64,000 bases of DNA from Dromaius novaehollandiae (lineage: Eukaryota; Chordata; Aves; Casuariiformes; Dromaiidae), in NCBI RefSeq assembly GCF_036370855.1, contig NC_088130.1, positions 68,734,941 through 68,798,940 of the forward strand, given 5' to 3'. The position numbers were made by a program, and so were the translations under genes. This document shows positions 25,601 to 35,625 of this stretch, in pieces (position 1 is the first letter of the stretch; each line of letters opens with the position of its first letter). Under the pieces are notes generated by a model, which saw nothing but the letters and a program-made list of their open reading frames with translations, ran no database searches and was not told the DNA's origin.

Positions 25601-28600
25601 ATTCTTCAAATGATGATAATTAAATTGCATTAAATAGTATTTTCATCTCTTCCTCAGAAAACCAGATTTCCAAGAACTGAACAGGTCAGATTTCACACTG
25701 AGGCCTCAGGGCCTGATAAGCACCTGCAAATCTTAATGACATCAAATAAAATCGCCAAACTCAACATCCTGGAAGATTTGGCTCAGAACTTCAGGTTGCG
25801 TGAAAACCTTAGCTTCAATTAGAACTCTTGAAAAGTGTACAGTAAGTAAAAAACTGTCTTTTTAGAAGATCCTTGAAAAATTAAGATTGTCCATTTAGGC
25901 CACATTAAGCTTCCATGGGCTCTTCTTACTCTCAAAGTATAAAGCAGAAATAGAGCTCTATGCTCCAACAAGAAGCTACAAAAAGAGCTGATTTGGCAGG
26001 GGAAAGTGCAGGGATACTCGCACAGGACAAAGATTTCCATACTACACTTGGAAGAATCTTTTCATGGTATCTCAACACTTAAATAACGGATACAGGACAG
26101 CTCTGTGTACCTGTTGCTTTCATCACTATTAATGAGGAGTTTTGTTCACGGATTTCACTGAGCATTACAGCATTGCAGACTGGGATCCTGGGTCTCCAAT
26201 GCTGCATTCCTTTAATAAAAAATCAGGACTACAATCCTGTCCAATGTATGCAAACTACCTGAGACCTTTCCACTTTTGACAAGCAGCCAAGTGGGCAAAG
26301 CTTGCACACCTCTATCCAAACCACCTTAACTTTGTATCTATCATTTCAATCACATGTACCTTTCCTTCCTCAATATGATGTCACCTGCCTGTTAAATTGC
26401 TTCTTTGTATTTACTTACCCAAATTCTATTTAATAAAATATTTTACGGAGATACCTGAATTGCTGCTCTCGTTTTTCAGTAACCACTTTTTGTCTTTCTT
26501 GCTCTCTCTTCTCTCTCAGCAATTTTGCTCGCTCTCTCATTTTTGCTTGTTTTTCCAGGACTGTTTCTTCAAGTGACTCCATCTCAGTGAAGTACCTGTT
26601 TTCTTCTGACTCCAGAAGTTCACGAAGCCTATAATGAAGAAAACATTTTAATAACAGCTAAAACAACCTTCTCTGTCAATTGATAAATTTTAGTTTACTT
26701 ATTGTGAATGCAAACAGACTGAAGCAGTTCTCCATAGAAATTGTCCAAAGGAACTTCTGTTCAACAAAGGAAGAAAAACCCTATTATATATAATCAAGAG
26801 AAGCAGGCACCTCAACTGTTAGTTTTCTTATGTGGTGGCAAATCCTATCAGCACACCGATGAATCAGTACTTCCACTCCATAGAGCCCTATCTTGACTTT
26901 ATAACTATGAATGACAATTCTTTTGTTAAGTACAGTAATATTTTATTTGGAAAGACTTCTCTTTTCATTCAATTCCATTGATAAGCCAAAGGAACCTTTT
27001 TTTTTGCTAACATTATGCTGCTTTGTTTTGGATATATCATTCATCTTTTTATATCTGATATTAGTCTAGCAATAAATAGCTATTAGCACAACATACAGAT
27101 TTTTTTATATCCATTTTTCTTGAAAATGCAAGTAGCATAGTAAAGGATAAAGAAGTCATTTAATCTTAATGAAGCATTACTCTAAAACACAGTCACGCTG
27201 TTAGCGAATGCAGATTTGGGCATCTTTGTGAAGACTGCTGCTTTAAAAGTTAATACAATTAAATTATGCTGGCACATTTTTCTATTTTTCAAAGAAAGGG
27301 ATCAGAAACATAATGCCAGAGTACCTGTCTAGACCTTTAGGCTGGGAACCAAATTAAATTTGGAGTTTAAACATCATAGCATGTGAAAAACTACGATCAA
27401 ACTGAGCTAAAAAAGGACCTCTTCAGCAGACCTCGGGCATAGGACTAATACAATACAAATACGGTGCAAAAAAAGCAATCAACAAATGGTTAGTGAGCTA
27501 CTTGCACCACTTCTTCCAAATGCATGAGCAGGGAACGTCCAAACCCCATATTATAAACTTGAATTTTAGCTCAGGGATCATTCCTGTTATGCCACAAGAT
27601 CCCCTCTATGGGCACAGCAGTTTCTGTCTTGGCACAATTTAAGCTCCTTATCTTACAAATCTGTTTCCAAGGTTGCTTCAGAACTGTTAAACACCTTCTT
27701 CTCATTTCCGGTCCATATTTGTCATCAGCTGATATCAGTCTGATCTTGTACCATTGTCATCCCTCAATTTAATCGCTCCCTGGTATTTAGCCCTCTTCTT
27801 AACAGATTTATCATTGCATCTTCTCTCAACCTCATTTTATTTTAATGCCACTCCATAAACCAGTTCCTCTAATCATCCTGATAGTCCTTTAACAAGAATA
27901 CTATGTCAAATTGGCAATTTTTCATATACATCACTGATTATCAATTCTAGCAATAAGAAACTTGGGGCTAAGAACGAGGAACTCAGTAATTCCAGCCCTA
28001 ATGCCCACGGTGACCTCCAGCAAGTCACTCTCATTTCTAAGCAAGCGGAGGTCCCTGCTACTGCGTGAGCTACGGTGCCACAGGCCTACACAGGCACAAG
28101 CACAGCTGGTGGGAGTTACAGCAGCAAAGCCAAAGACCGACTCGTTCTGCAAACTGAACTGCACTCTCTTACTGCGTACACACCCGCTGCATTAAGCCGA
28201 GTCTCACTGCAAAGACTGCGTGGGGATCTTGAGCAGCTAAATAAGAATGAAATTCGTATACAATTCCTGTTCTATGAAGGAACGTCAAACCACGATGCCA
28301 AACTGATAACCTTTGCCACAAAAATCACTTAGCATGAAACTGTAAACAAGAAATTAAACTATATGGCTATTTTCTCAGATCACTGTAGTGAAATTCTAAT
28401 ATGCCTCACCTTTATTATTTCTGAATTACTTCTGAATAAATTTTTTTTCTACTGCCTGTCCTGCAAACTATTACTTGTAGAACTAAATATTAATTTAATG
28501 AGGTTGTAACAAAAATCACAATTACACCCAACAATTAGAATTTCCCATACTTTTATCAAAGTACTTTTCATTCTCTTTAAAATTTCTTTTTCCACAAGTG

Positions 28601-29748
28601 AAAGTACTAAAACGCTAGTCTTATTGTTGCATGTGGCAGACACGGCTATAAACACCATATAGATGGCACCAGCTCCTGTATTTGAACATATATCTCCAGT
28701 GACTGCTTCAGGCCCTAGAAGCAGTAACTAGAGCCAAAAAGGTTCCTGTTTGCTCCAAGGGCTCCAACCATTTGACTGACAAGTAAGCACACCTACGCTC
28801 TCCGTCATGATGAAGAATAAAGACAGTGCCCCAATGCGCGGTCTAACATACAGATCTGAGATTTACTGAATGTTTTTTTTCCCTGTAATCATTCCTATAA
28901 GGATACAGTGAAGCTGAAACTAGTAAGGCAGACATTAACTCTGTGTGTGTTACCTCTCTCTCCTGTCTTCAGTCCCTGCCAGATATGCCTGCATTGTCTC
29001 ATCCACCCTTCTCTGTATGCTGTTGTGCAGTTGCCTGCGTTCACTGTGCTCCTGCCACTCATTGATACTGCGATACTTGCTGTACAGCATGGAGAAGTCA
29101 ACGTATTTAAGGCGTTCCTTTTCCTTCTGTCTGCAGGCCAAGACAAGTTTTTCACATACATCTTGTTTAGGAGGCTTGGCTCGCTGTAAGAGAAAGCACA
29201 TTTCAGTGATGGAAACATAAATCTGTTATTCTGTTTGCTTGCTTTTCTAAAATGAGTTTGTGACCAAGGAAGTGTATAACACACCAAATGACCAGAGTTC
29301 AGTGGTGAATTAAGGCTGATGTCTGGACAAGCCCTGACTGGAAGCAAGTGCATGACACCAGCACAAGAGCATGAAGTGGCTTAGGGAGCTGGAACCTGTT
29401 TGTCACCGAGCCTTTGGCTTAAATCGTACCCCACCGGGCTCTGGCTTACGCAAACATCCCCGTCACAGGCTGAAGCCCCACTGCCTCTGCCTTCAGCACA
29501 GCTGCACCGGGCTCAGCGCCCCCTCCTCACACGGGAGGCCCGCAGGCCTTCACACGGGAAGCCGCAAGGCCCCTGTGCCCCCCGAGGAGCAGCCCCACAG
29601 CGTGGGGCAACGGGACCGCGGCCTCCCCGCCCCACTCGGAACAGGATCAGACCGCCCCCCGGCCCCCTCTCACCAGCGCCAAGGAGCGCGGGGCGACCCC
29701 CATCACCTCGCGGTGACGCCGGGGCCACCGCGCCTCCACCGCCTCCAT
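10441..29748 (-). CDS. CFAP53: CFAP53 (CCDC11), cilia and flagella associated protein 53, complete
   Basis: Eight exons on the minus strand (29748-29674, 29183-28954, 26628-26455, 17876-17573, 14624-14406, 12973-12757, 12273-12171, 10675-10441) join in frame to 1557 nt, or 518 residues plus TGA. As I recall it, human CFAP53 has 514 residues. Matching stretches include REV..P...LRAKPPK near the N-terminus, LRELLESEENRYFTEM, FAELWEEDRLAKEK, LRLEKEARKQLL and AQIAYQQQ. The product is a long charged coiled coil of the trichohyalin/plectin-homology family. CFAP53 is known as a microtubule inner protein of ciliary doublets and a centriolar-satellite protein; its loss disturbs left-right asymmetry and motile cilia. 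The start is supported by the alignable N-terminus and the CpG island just upstream. No breaks or missing exons are seen. Confidence 0.95.
12171..12273 (-). CDS. CFAP53: CFAP53 exon 7
   Basis: The acceptor is TTGCAG and the donor GTATTT; the exon has 103 nt, phase 1 in and phase 2 out. It encodes VRNAKEQEELAQERKLLAEA and ITELGRIEEEKYAR, matching human REAKEQEERAMEQK and the segment after it. Confidence 0.93.
12478..12508. repeat. AAT trinucleotide microsatellite
   Basis: Repeated AAT/TAA triplets lie in CFAP53 intron 6, slightly interrupted by ATGTAATT. It is an ordinary simple repeat. Confidence 0.8.
12757..12973 (-). CDS. CFAP53: CFAP53 exon 6
   Basis: The acceptor is TTGCAG and the donor GTAAGT; the exon has 217 nt and ends in phase 1. 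It encodes QELFKEQQTYRAHLAQQLEE, then DKLLDEERAKVWAKKAEQ and LRLEKEARKQLLKDVLDTRQ. It aligns with human YLAQRREEEKAQEKEFD and LRLEKEARRQLVDEV. Confidence 0.95.
14406..14624 (-). CDS. CFAP53: CFAP53 exon 5
   Basis: The acceptor is CTGTAG and the donor GTAAGG; the exon has 219 nt, phase 0 to 0. It encodes the coiled coil EKEKQLLKVENERLQMEKLQ through MKNLEKTLQESQGGTEEKRK. It is less conserved against human than its neighbours but has the same position and character. Confidence 0.92.
15860..15882. repeat. TG/CG alternating purine-pyrimidine run
   Basis: GTGTGTGTGTGTG passes directly into CGCGCGCGC in CFAP53 intron 4. Alternating TG/CG of this kind can adopt left-handed Z-DNA. It is short, and no function is implied. 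Confidence 0.8.
17573..17876 (-). CDS. CFAP53: CFAP53 exon 4
   Basis: The acceptor ATTCAG is followed by AGAACAATG, and the donor is GTAATT. The exon has 304 nt and ends in phase 0. It encodes REQCQEFRTWWVQKHQREVC through QQMFAELWEEDRLAKEK to LKEEEARLL. The ELWEEDRLAKEK block is essentially identical to human CFAP53 and is the strongest single match. The 8.6-kb intron before it (26454-17877) is the longest of the gene. Confidence 0.97.
21930..22760 (-). mobile_element. CR1/L3-clade LINE remnant, minus strand, truncated
   Basis: Read on the minus strand, 22747-22541 is open and resembles the endonuclease-RT linker of CR1-like LINEs: FFSIWLSRNIKEAVTGKRLA, then a run ending CEQEAKRAKKNYE (the family has PWF.KEI..L...R.AW, then C...I.KAK...E). 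Further left, 22370-22190 reads like the start of the RT domain (FFAAT, then ASCGPEEL in place of KS.GPD). At 22030-21940 the minus strand reads GGGGCTAGATGGACC, typical of the 3' tail of this LINE clade. Most of the RT body between is missing. It lies in CFAP53 intron 3. It is old, judging by heavy divergence; family assignment is from memory. Confidence 0.6.
23075..23160 (-). mobile_element. CR1 LINE 3'-end fragment
   Basis: The plus strand carries AGGTTGGAAGGGACCTCTGC, then GGTCATCCAGCCCAACTCCC and a following GCTCAAAGCAGGGCC. This is the hallmark of avian/reptilian CR1 3' UTRs in reverse orientation. Only about 80 bp remain. It lies 5' (on the minus strand) of the LINE piece at 21930-22760, so it is a separate insertion. 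Better preserved than the other LINE remnants here, it is probably the youngest. Confidence 0.85.
25208..25233. repeat. Perfect 11-bp inverted repeat (hairpin) in an ancient repeat-like stretch
   Basis: TTAGACACCTA at 25208-25218 and its exact reverse complement TAGGTGTCTAA at 25223-25233 flank a four-base loop. The surrounding 25030-25250 has phrases such as TCAATGGAGATCTACTGAG that look like an old dispersed amniote repeat or a MITE. I cannot name the family. Confidence 0.55.
26455..26628 (-). CDS. CFAP53: CFAP53 exon 3
   Basis: The acceptor is TTATAG and the donor GTATCT; the exon has 174 nt, phase 2 to 2. It encodes LRELLESEENRYFTEMESL, then EETVLEKQAKMRERAKLLRE and KREQERQKVVTEKREQQF. 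It aligns residue by residue with human LRELLALEENEYFTEM and the following charged helix. Confidence 0.95.
28954..29183 (-). CDS. CFAP53: CFAP53 exon 2
   Basis: The acceptor TTACAG is followed by CGAGCCAAGCCT (RAKPPK), and the donor is GTAACA. The exon has 230 nt and ends in phase 2. It encodes residues 26-101, including KLVLACRQKEKERLKYVDF, NEWQEHSERRQLHNSIQ and the end AGTEDRRER. It corresponds to the human segment ending in NIEERRNK. Confidence 0.93.
29674..29748 (-). CDS. CFAP53: CFAP53 exon 1 (coding part)
   Basis: Twenty-five codons, MEAVEARWPRRHREVMG then VAPRSLAL, end at a GTGAGA donor in phase 0. The second half aligns without gaps to the human N-terminus REVKGPTPKVVIV. It overlaps the CpG island. 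Confidence 0.9.
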
Positions 29749-29903
29749 GGCCGCCCGCCCGCCCACCACCCCACTTCCGGGACGCGCCGCTATGGCAACG
29801 CGGAACGGCGGAAGTGACCTCATAGCGCTGGGGACGCGCGCGGAGCCCAACCTCCCTCCGCAACCCTCCCGCGCAAGCGCAGAGAGAAGGAACGCACCCG
29901 GTC

Positions 29904-29980
29904 CGCAGCACTGCGCATGCGCAGTTATTTCGCAGCACTGCGCATGCGCAGTCAAGCCACCGCGCTCCGCATGCGCAGTC
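29904..29980. promoter_or_regulatory. Three NRF1-type palindromes, two in a 22-bp direct repeat
   Basis: TGCGCATGCGCA occurs at 29912-29923 and again at 29939-29950; a third, CCGCATGCGCAG, lies at 29967-29977. The first two are embedded in a perfect 22-bp direct repeat (29904-29925 and 29931-29952) spaced 27 bp start to start. NRF1 binds (T/C)GCGCA(T/C)GCGC(A/G). They lie about 160-230 bp upstream of the CFAP53 ATG. Confidence 0.8.
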
Positions 29981-31005
29981 GGTGCGAGGCGCCTGAGGGT
30001 GGGCAGGTGGGGCGGGCGCGGGGTGATGGTGACACCTAGTGGGAGCGCGGCGACATTAGCGCCGACGACAGTATATGTCCAATTAATAAGGACGTAAAAT
30101 GGAGCTCAGGCCCCATGGCGAGAAGGGGTTCCCCGTGGCAGGAGGCCGTGGGGCGCCACACACCGCCCAGCAGCAGGGGCCCTGTGGGCGGGCAGGCTAG
30201 GGCTGCGGTGGGGCCTGCGGCCTGCTGAGCGGCTCCGGTGCTGCCAGCAAATGCGGGTGAAAATGGGAAATTACTGTAACGTTGGCTCTGGGCCAGCGGT
30301 GGCTTCAGGTTTGTTGCCCACAGAGCAGGTTCAAGGAGAAACTCGCTGGAGTTTTGCAGACCGGGAGCACGGATACCGCTGGGAACGTTGCTTTCTTCCA
30401 TATAGTCAGCGCTTGTCTGATTACGAGCTGAAAAAACGAGCCACAGACAGAAAGATCAAAGTTCAAAGCTGACAGTAAAGATCCTTCTCATCCCACTGAA
30501 ATTTGCCGTGCAGTTACTTTAGGTATCAGTGATGGGATCCTTGCACTACCAAGCAGAGCTGTGTGATACACAGGAGTTACACGCTGTTGAATGTTACACC
30601 GTCACTGCAGTGCTTGAACGACTGAAGTCTCTTGAGTTTATTTCAGCCTAGACTTATCGTACTATCATCCTGTTGTGACTTACTCTTGGAGGTGGTTGGG
30701 TGAGGGAAACAGCTCGGCTGCAGAGAACTACAGGTTTTTGCCAAAGTGAAAATCCTAGCATTCAAGTGCTGGAAGGGTTGAGTTTCTTGATAGAAAGAAA
30801 GATAGATTATAGTCTTGCCTAATATTTTATGTGGTGTTTAATAGGAAATGTTGCCTTGGTCTTAATGCTTACACAATCTTAAGTACAAAATCTGGTATAC
30901 AAATGTGCTGCAGCTCATCTGCTGGAAATTTAAAAAAACTTCCAAAAGTTCCTCCCTTACTATCTGCTCCTAGGTTTGCCTAAACAGCATGACTTGTTTT
31001 TATTG

Positions 31006-31038
31006 TTTTTTTTTTTTTTTTTTTTGGGGGGGGGGGGG
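31006..31038. repeat. T20-G13 homopolymer junction
   Basis: A run of about 20 T passes directly into 13 G. Such junctions are unstable and error-prone in assembly. No gene context. Confidence 0.9.
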
Positions 31039-31935
31039 TTCAGTTCCACGAGGAACCATCCCAGTTTTAAATCTGGATGGCACTGCCAGTGTGCCTTGTC
31101 AAATCAGAACAGTCATTATTTTGGGGATTTGTTCCAACAAAGTAGTAAAAATATAACCATTTATACAAGTCCTACCAACAGGGGATGCTGGGGGGACTTT
31201 TAAAGTAGCTACATTCCTATAGAAGAAGTAGAAATGCAGCCAAAAAAATGTAGGTAAGTCCTGTGAGAAGAAGATCCTGAGAGACATTCTCACCCTTTCC
31301 ATATGTCCTCTGGCAACTCTCAATCCAACCCCTTTCTGAAAGCATTAAAATCTGTCAAAGGCACTGAAGCCTTCCTGAACTGAACATGAATTCTGCTTCC
31401 TGATGCCTTTCTTTTAGGAAGAGCCAAACAACTTTCCGGGAAAAAGCCACATTTTACACTCAGGTATAAACAGCTGCACAAAATCAAAAAACTTTAGTTG
31501 TGGGTCAAGATTTTCAAACCGCTTTAAACCCACTCAGGTGCAGACAGCTACAAAAATGGATGGCATCACCTCTCTCCTTTCTCTTGCCACTCAGACAGAT
31601 CAGCACAAAGATGTAGCTCATGCAGCTAAACCCTAATAATGGGATTACTTGGCTCCGTGGTCTTGATCTGCCTTGGCTCAGCTGCAGGAATGCTAACGTA
31701 GGCATGAGGGAAGGGGTGGGAAGGCTTAGTCTGGAGTGAGTGGAGGACAGGACAGCACCATGTGATGATTTAAAGCAACTTGGAACACAGAGCCTCTTTT
31801 TAAGAGCAAAATCTGTGGTCTTGTCTTTAGCTGGCACCTTTCTGTGCTAGAAAGGAAAATCCAGCCAAGGACAGTAGGGCCTTTCTGCTCCTACAGGAAG
31901 TAAATGGGGTTGACTGATATCAACGGATGAACAAC

Positions 31936-31940
<5 letters not shown>

Positions 31941-31977
<37 letters not shown>

Positions 31978-32008
31978 TACAAAGGAAACCTTTCACTTCT
32001 AACCTTTC
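31941..32008. repeat. T36 run plus 14-bp tandem duplication
   Basis: Thirty-six T (31941-31976) are followed within 12 bp by two tandem copies of AACCTTTCACTTCT. On the minus strand this reads as a poly(A) run after a unique sequence that holds a 150-codon open frame, which resembles the 3' end of a retroposed copy. No AATAAA lies directly before the A-run, so a plain simple repeat is just as likely. Confidence 0.8.
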
Positions 32009-34544
32009 ACTTCTAATCTCTCCAGTAGAATAGTTAAAGAATTTTGAATGAATCAAAGTCATCCCCATCCTCATAAAAGACAAAATGTACCCTACAGTGG
32101 GTCTCTATTCCTTTTGTGTGGTATTGCGGTTGGCTGCATGGGCCAGCACTTGAACACATCAGTTCCCTTCCTTCTACAGGATCAGAAGTCCTTCCCATCT
32201 CGCATGTGCTCTGGGATTCCCAGGCTGGGACCCTGAGAAGTTCAGAGTTCTTCTCCAGTTCTGAATTTCCTTGGGGTTTCCTTACCCATCCCACTTCAAA
32301 CCATCCCAGATTCCTCCTGTCATGCTCCCTTTTCATCCTCCATGCCAGTGGCTTCAGGTCCTCTTTGAAATACACACTTAAGGAAATCATGACTCCTCCT
32401 TCTTGTGTCTTCTGGGTGCTTTCATTCATTTTTTTGGAGGAATTGCTGTCTGACCAGATCCACATGACTGACTGAACATTCAAAATGAGTCAGAAACAGA
32501 GATATGAGAGTGTCACATAAACATGTCTCCGTTGACATGCAGTACATGAGTAGCAGAGATCAGAACTTTACTAGCCTACAAATTTCAGCCACGGATGAAG
32601 AATGAAGCCTTTCTTTCACTCGGGGTTACAATCAATACTTGCCAGCCCAGACCACACGTCTTGACACAGGGCCATGCAGCCGCAGCCGTGGCAGGAATGT
32701 CCACGATTTCCCCTGACAAACCAGAGACCTATATCACGGCTCTCATCTCTCACCTTTGTGATTAATCCAGCAATTTGTGTTGATAGTAAGTGGGCAGCCT
32801 AAGAGTTCCGAAATGTTTAATTACGCAGCTGTAACTAGTGTTGATTATTCTTCTGGGTTATTTTTAAGAAAGCACTGGTTTCTGTTGGAAACATGTGTCT
32901 CTCTGTGCTTCCCCCCATGGAATCACATGGGCTCAAGCTTCTAGCGTCGGGACGTCATTTGGAGAAAAGTAATTCTTAATGTTTAATAATCCTGAGCTTC
33001 CTGTGAGGGCTAAGGAGAAGCTGTGAGTTGCAGCCCAGGAGCTGGCTGGCCTTCAAATGTTAGGGGTTGAAAAGAGGTCTGTGAACTTACTGACTGGGTA
33101 AAGGAACCGGGCAGCTGATGGGACAGATCTGCATTTGGCCGTGGATGGTGGTGTCAGCTGTGTGCACCGGTCACGCTTGGTTGTTGTGCTTTAAATGCAG
33201 CGGTGCAAAGGTTGGAGTCCTTCCCTGGCTGCTTCTGAGAAAGGCTCCATCAGATAAACGCTCTTTTTTACCCTTTTTTGCTACCTATCTGTCCTTGGTC
33301 ACCGTGTCAGCGAGTGGGATAAGACTAGTATTTTGGTCCACGTTCCCCTCACGGCAAATCACTGTCAAATGACCACAGCTGAGTGTGAGACGCTCTTGAA
33401 CGCGCCGCAGTAACAGCTATTGGATTTATCTGAGCAATGTTATCTATCGTATCTGCTCAGGACAGCACAGACGTATGAAAGAAATCAAATTCTATGAATA
33501 GTGAAGTGGTAAAGGTTTAAAAAGCAAACTCTTACGCGTGGATGCACCGACGAATGCAGCTGTTGTGGGGCACCGGGTCCTGGCGCTCGACGGGAAGCCA
33601 GCGTTTGTCCGTACGCAGAGTCCTTGGCTTGCTAATTAAACTCGGCGTAGGAATAACTTCCCTATTGTAAAAATGAGAAAATGTGAGTAATTGCTGCTGA
33701 GAAAACTTTATTTTTTCACAAGTGGGCCAAGAGCCGAGTCCGTAAAGCCAGCTGGAGTAGTTAAGGAGGAACTGAAAGAATTCGACAGGCTCTTCTGCGT
33801 TTGACTTTTTCAGTCTTCGCTTTTTGCTAAATCAGTGATCTCCGTAAAATTTCAGTGGTTTTACCTACAGAGCTGTCTTTGCTGACTGTAAATTTTCCTT
33901 TCCATTATTTTTACACGAATATCTTAGAGATCGAAGTTCTTAAATGGCCTTGAGAAATAAAATCATACAATGCTAAAGCTGCTTTTGCGTCCCCCTCACA
34001 TGGCTGGTCTTCCACCCGCGCTGCTTGCGTTGCAGCCGTGACCTTGCACCACGAGTCACCAAAACGTCAGTCGCATGCGTGGCGGACAGATGAGTGAACT
34101 TTTGCCTTAAACATTTCTTGGTACGTAAGGTGCAAGCAAACCATAACCCCGAACAAGCCCAGGATTTCTTTGCTGGGGGTCCCTCTTCGGAGGCACCCAG
34201 CTCGAGCTGTAATTCGAACGGAGTCAGCAGAACATCATCGGATGCGGAGTGGTGGTAGCTAGCTTCTTCCTTTTCTCCCCACTTCGTGGAAAATAAAGTC
34301 AAAAGGTTGTACGATATTTGACCGGCTTTAGCATCTTAATCTCGTCCTTGGGATCGTAACGAAACCCTCCCGATACTGGATCGGGACAGCATGCAGGCAG
34401 CCGACACCACGCAAAGCGGTGGTCAAGGGTTAAATTCAAGCATCGGATGAGGAAAGGAGAGGTTACCCCACAATTACACAAATTCACAGTTCTTACGTGA
34501 ACTTTCTTTGGTGTGCTTTATCCTGGCACACTTCAAAACTGCTT

Positions 34545-35625
34545 GCAGCGGTCTCAGAGCTGTTCGCAATGAGACTATTGGGGAGATAGGGGATGTGCTG
34601 GAAGACTGAAAAGGGGTCAGTATAGGTCCCTTTTTTAAAAAAAGGGCTTGGAAATTACAAACCAGTTAAATTAACTTTAGTTCTTCAAGAACAACAACAA
34701 AAAACATGGAATAAGTACTTGGAAAATCATTCATAAGCAACTAGAAGAACATAGGGAAATGAATTAACAGCTAACAAAGATTCGTCACGGACAAATGGTT
34801 TCACTTCAGTCTCGTTTCCTTCCGTGGTGGGTAACAGGCCTCGTGGGGAAAGAATCAATAAACGTCATATGACAAGGCTTTTAGCACAGCCTCATGTGAC
34901 CGTCTTGAAAATTTGCTGGGAAACACGGCTCGCTGAAAACACCCGCGGCGGGGTGTAGAAGTGGGAAGCTGTACTTTGCGGCTGTCCCCGCAGCAGCCAA
35001 CCCAGCAGGGACGGGGCTCGTTCTCCGGCCGGGAGGTTCCCCGTCGTCTGGGCTTGGGCACGGGTCTCCGTGGGCTGGCGGCAGCGATCCCGTTCCCAAC
35101 CTGGGTGACGGAATAAGGAGTATCTTTGGTAAATCCGGAGGGTGCGTGAGGCTGGGGAGGGCCAGAGCTAGAGCCAGGGGTAGGAAGAGTTTCCAAAAGC
35201 CCCGAGCATTTGGAGGAAAGGTCTGAAAACCAGGATTTGGTGCAGTGAGGACGAGGTCACACACACCAGCAGGATTAATCACCAAACCGCGGAGGAGGAG
35301 AGCAGGCTAGGAAGCGGTTCTGCAGAAACCCATGTAGAGCAAGAAACGATCATGAGCTGGAAATGAATCAGCAACGCCGGGGCGCTGCAGAAGCAGCCAC
35401 GCACGCCCGCGCCGTGGGTCCCACCTCCGGGGATCACACTGTCCCTTTTTAGGGTTTTCAGGAAAGATGGGGCTCAACGGGAGAGAATCAGATCTGGAAA
35501 AAATGGTGTAGCAAGGAAAATTCAAGCTGGACACGAGGAAAAACCTCCGGACAGCGAAGCAGCCCGACGGGCTGTCAGAGGGACGCTGCAAGGCAGCAAC
35601 CGTGTCATTTTGACAGTTACGTCTT
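34545..35625 (+). mobile_element. Degenerate CR1 LINE, reverse-transcriptase and 3' ORF2 region
   Basis: The order of family landmarks fits CR1 ORF2 on the plus strand. GGGGATGTGCTGGAAGACTG near 34585 is followed by a lysine-rich IFKKGK-like piece and CCAGTTAAATTAACTTTAG (YRPVSLTS region). KAFSTASCDRLENLLG near 34876 stands for KAFDTVSHDILI.KLG. AAATCCGGAGGGTGCGTGAG near 35130 stands for the KFADDTKLGG region. FKLDTRKNLRT at about 35520 stands for FRLDIRKNFFT near the ORF end. All frames are broken by stops and indels, the catalytic ADD is not intact, and no 5' region is seen. Divergence is high, so this is an old insertion. It has unusually high CpG in its second half. Confidence 0.75.

Larger units (their letters stand above)
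12274..28953 (-). other. CFAP53: CFAP53 intronic sequence (contents)
   Basis: Between the exons listed above I see no further conserved exon on either strand. Notable contents are an AAT trinucleotide run at about 12478-12508, a TG/CG alternating run at about 15860-15882, a CA run near 16995-17011, the LINE remnants at 21930-22760 and 23075-23160, and an inverted repeat at 25208-25233. Everything else looks like unique, moderately AT-rich intron. Confidence 0.6.
29500..30060 (-). promoter_or_regulatory. CFAP53: CFAP53 CpG island promoter
   Basis: This GC- and CpG-rich block covers CFAP53 exon 1 and its upstream flank. ETS-type sites ACTTCCGG (29773-29780) and CGGAAGTG (29809-29816) lie 25-70 bp upstream of the ATG, with an RFX-like half-site GGCAAC (29794-29799) between them. 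Farther upstream are three NRF1-type palindromes. RFX and ETS/NRF1 control is common for ciliary and housekeeping CpG promoters; the assignment here is inference from motifs. Open frames on the plus strand (29747-30097 and others) would start inside the island and show no known family. Confidence 0.8.
30061..34540. other. Intergenic region between CFAP53 and TSPAN36 (left part)
   Basis: No exon of a known family is found. Here mammals carry MBD1 and CXXC1; I see no CxxC zinc-finger, MBD or SET1-complex-like coding. The simple features are a T20G13 run (31006-31038), a T36 run (31941-31976) followed by a 14-bp tandem duplication, and a 150-codon minus-strand frame (32483-32034) with no recognisable relatives. 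Confidence 0.6.

Noticed and set aside
29747-30472. Plus-strand frames starting in the CFAP53 island (29747-30097 and 30251-30472), as a possible divergent gene
   Set aside because: No family resemblance and no convincing downstream exons. A divergent noncoding transcript is possible but not supported by sequence alone.
34855-35285. Minus-strand frames of 113 and 134 codons
   Set aside because: They run antisense through the decayed CR1 LINE, and their proline-rich translation is without relatives.
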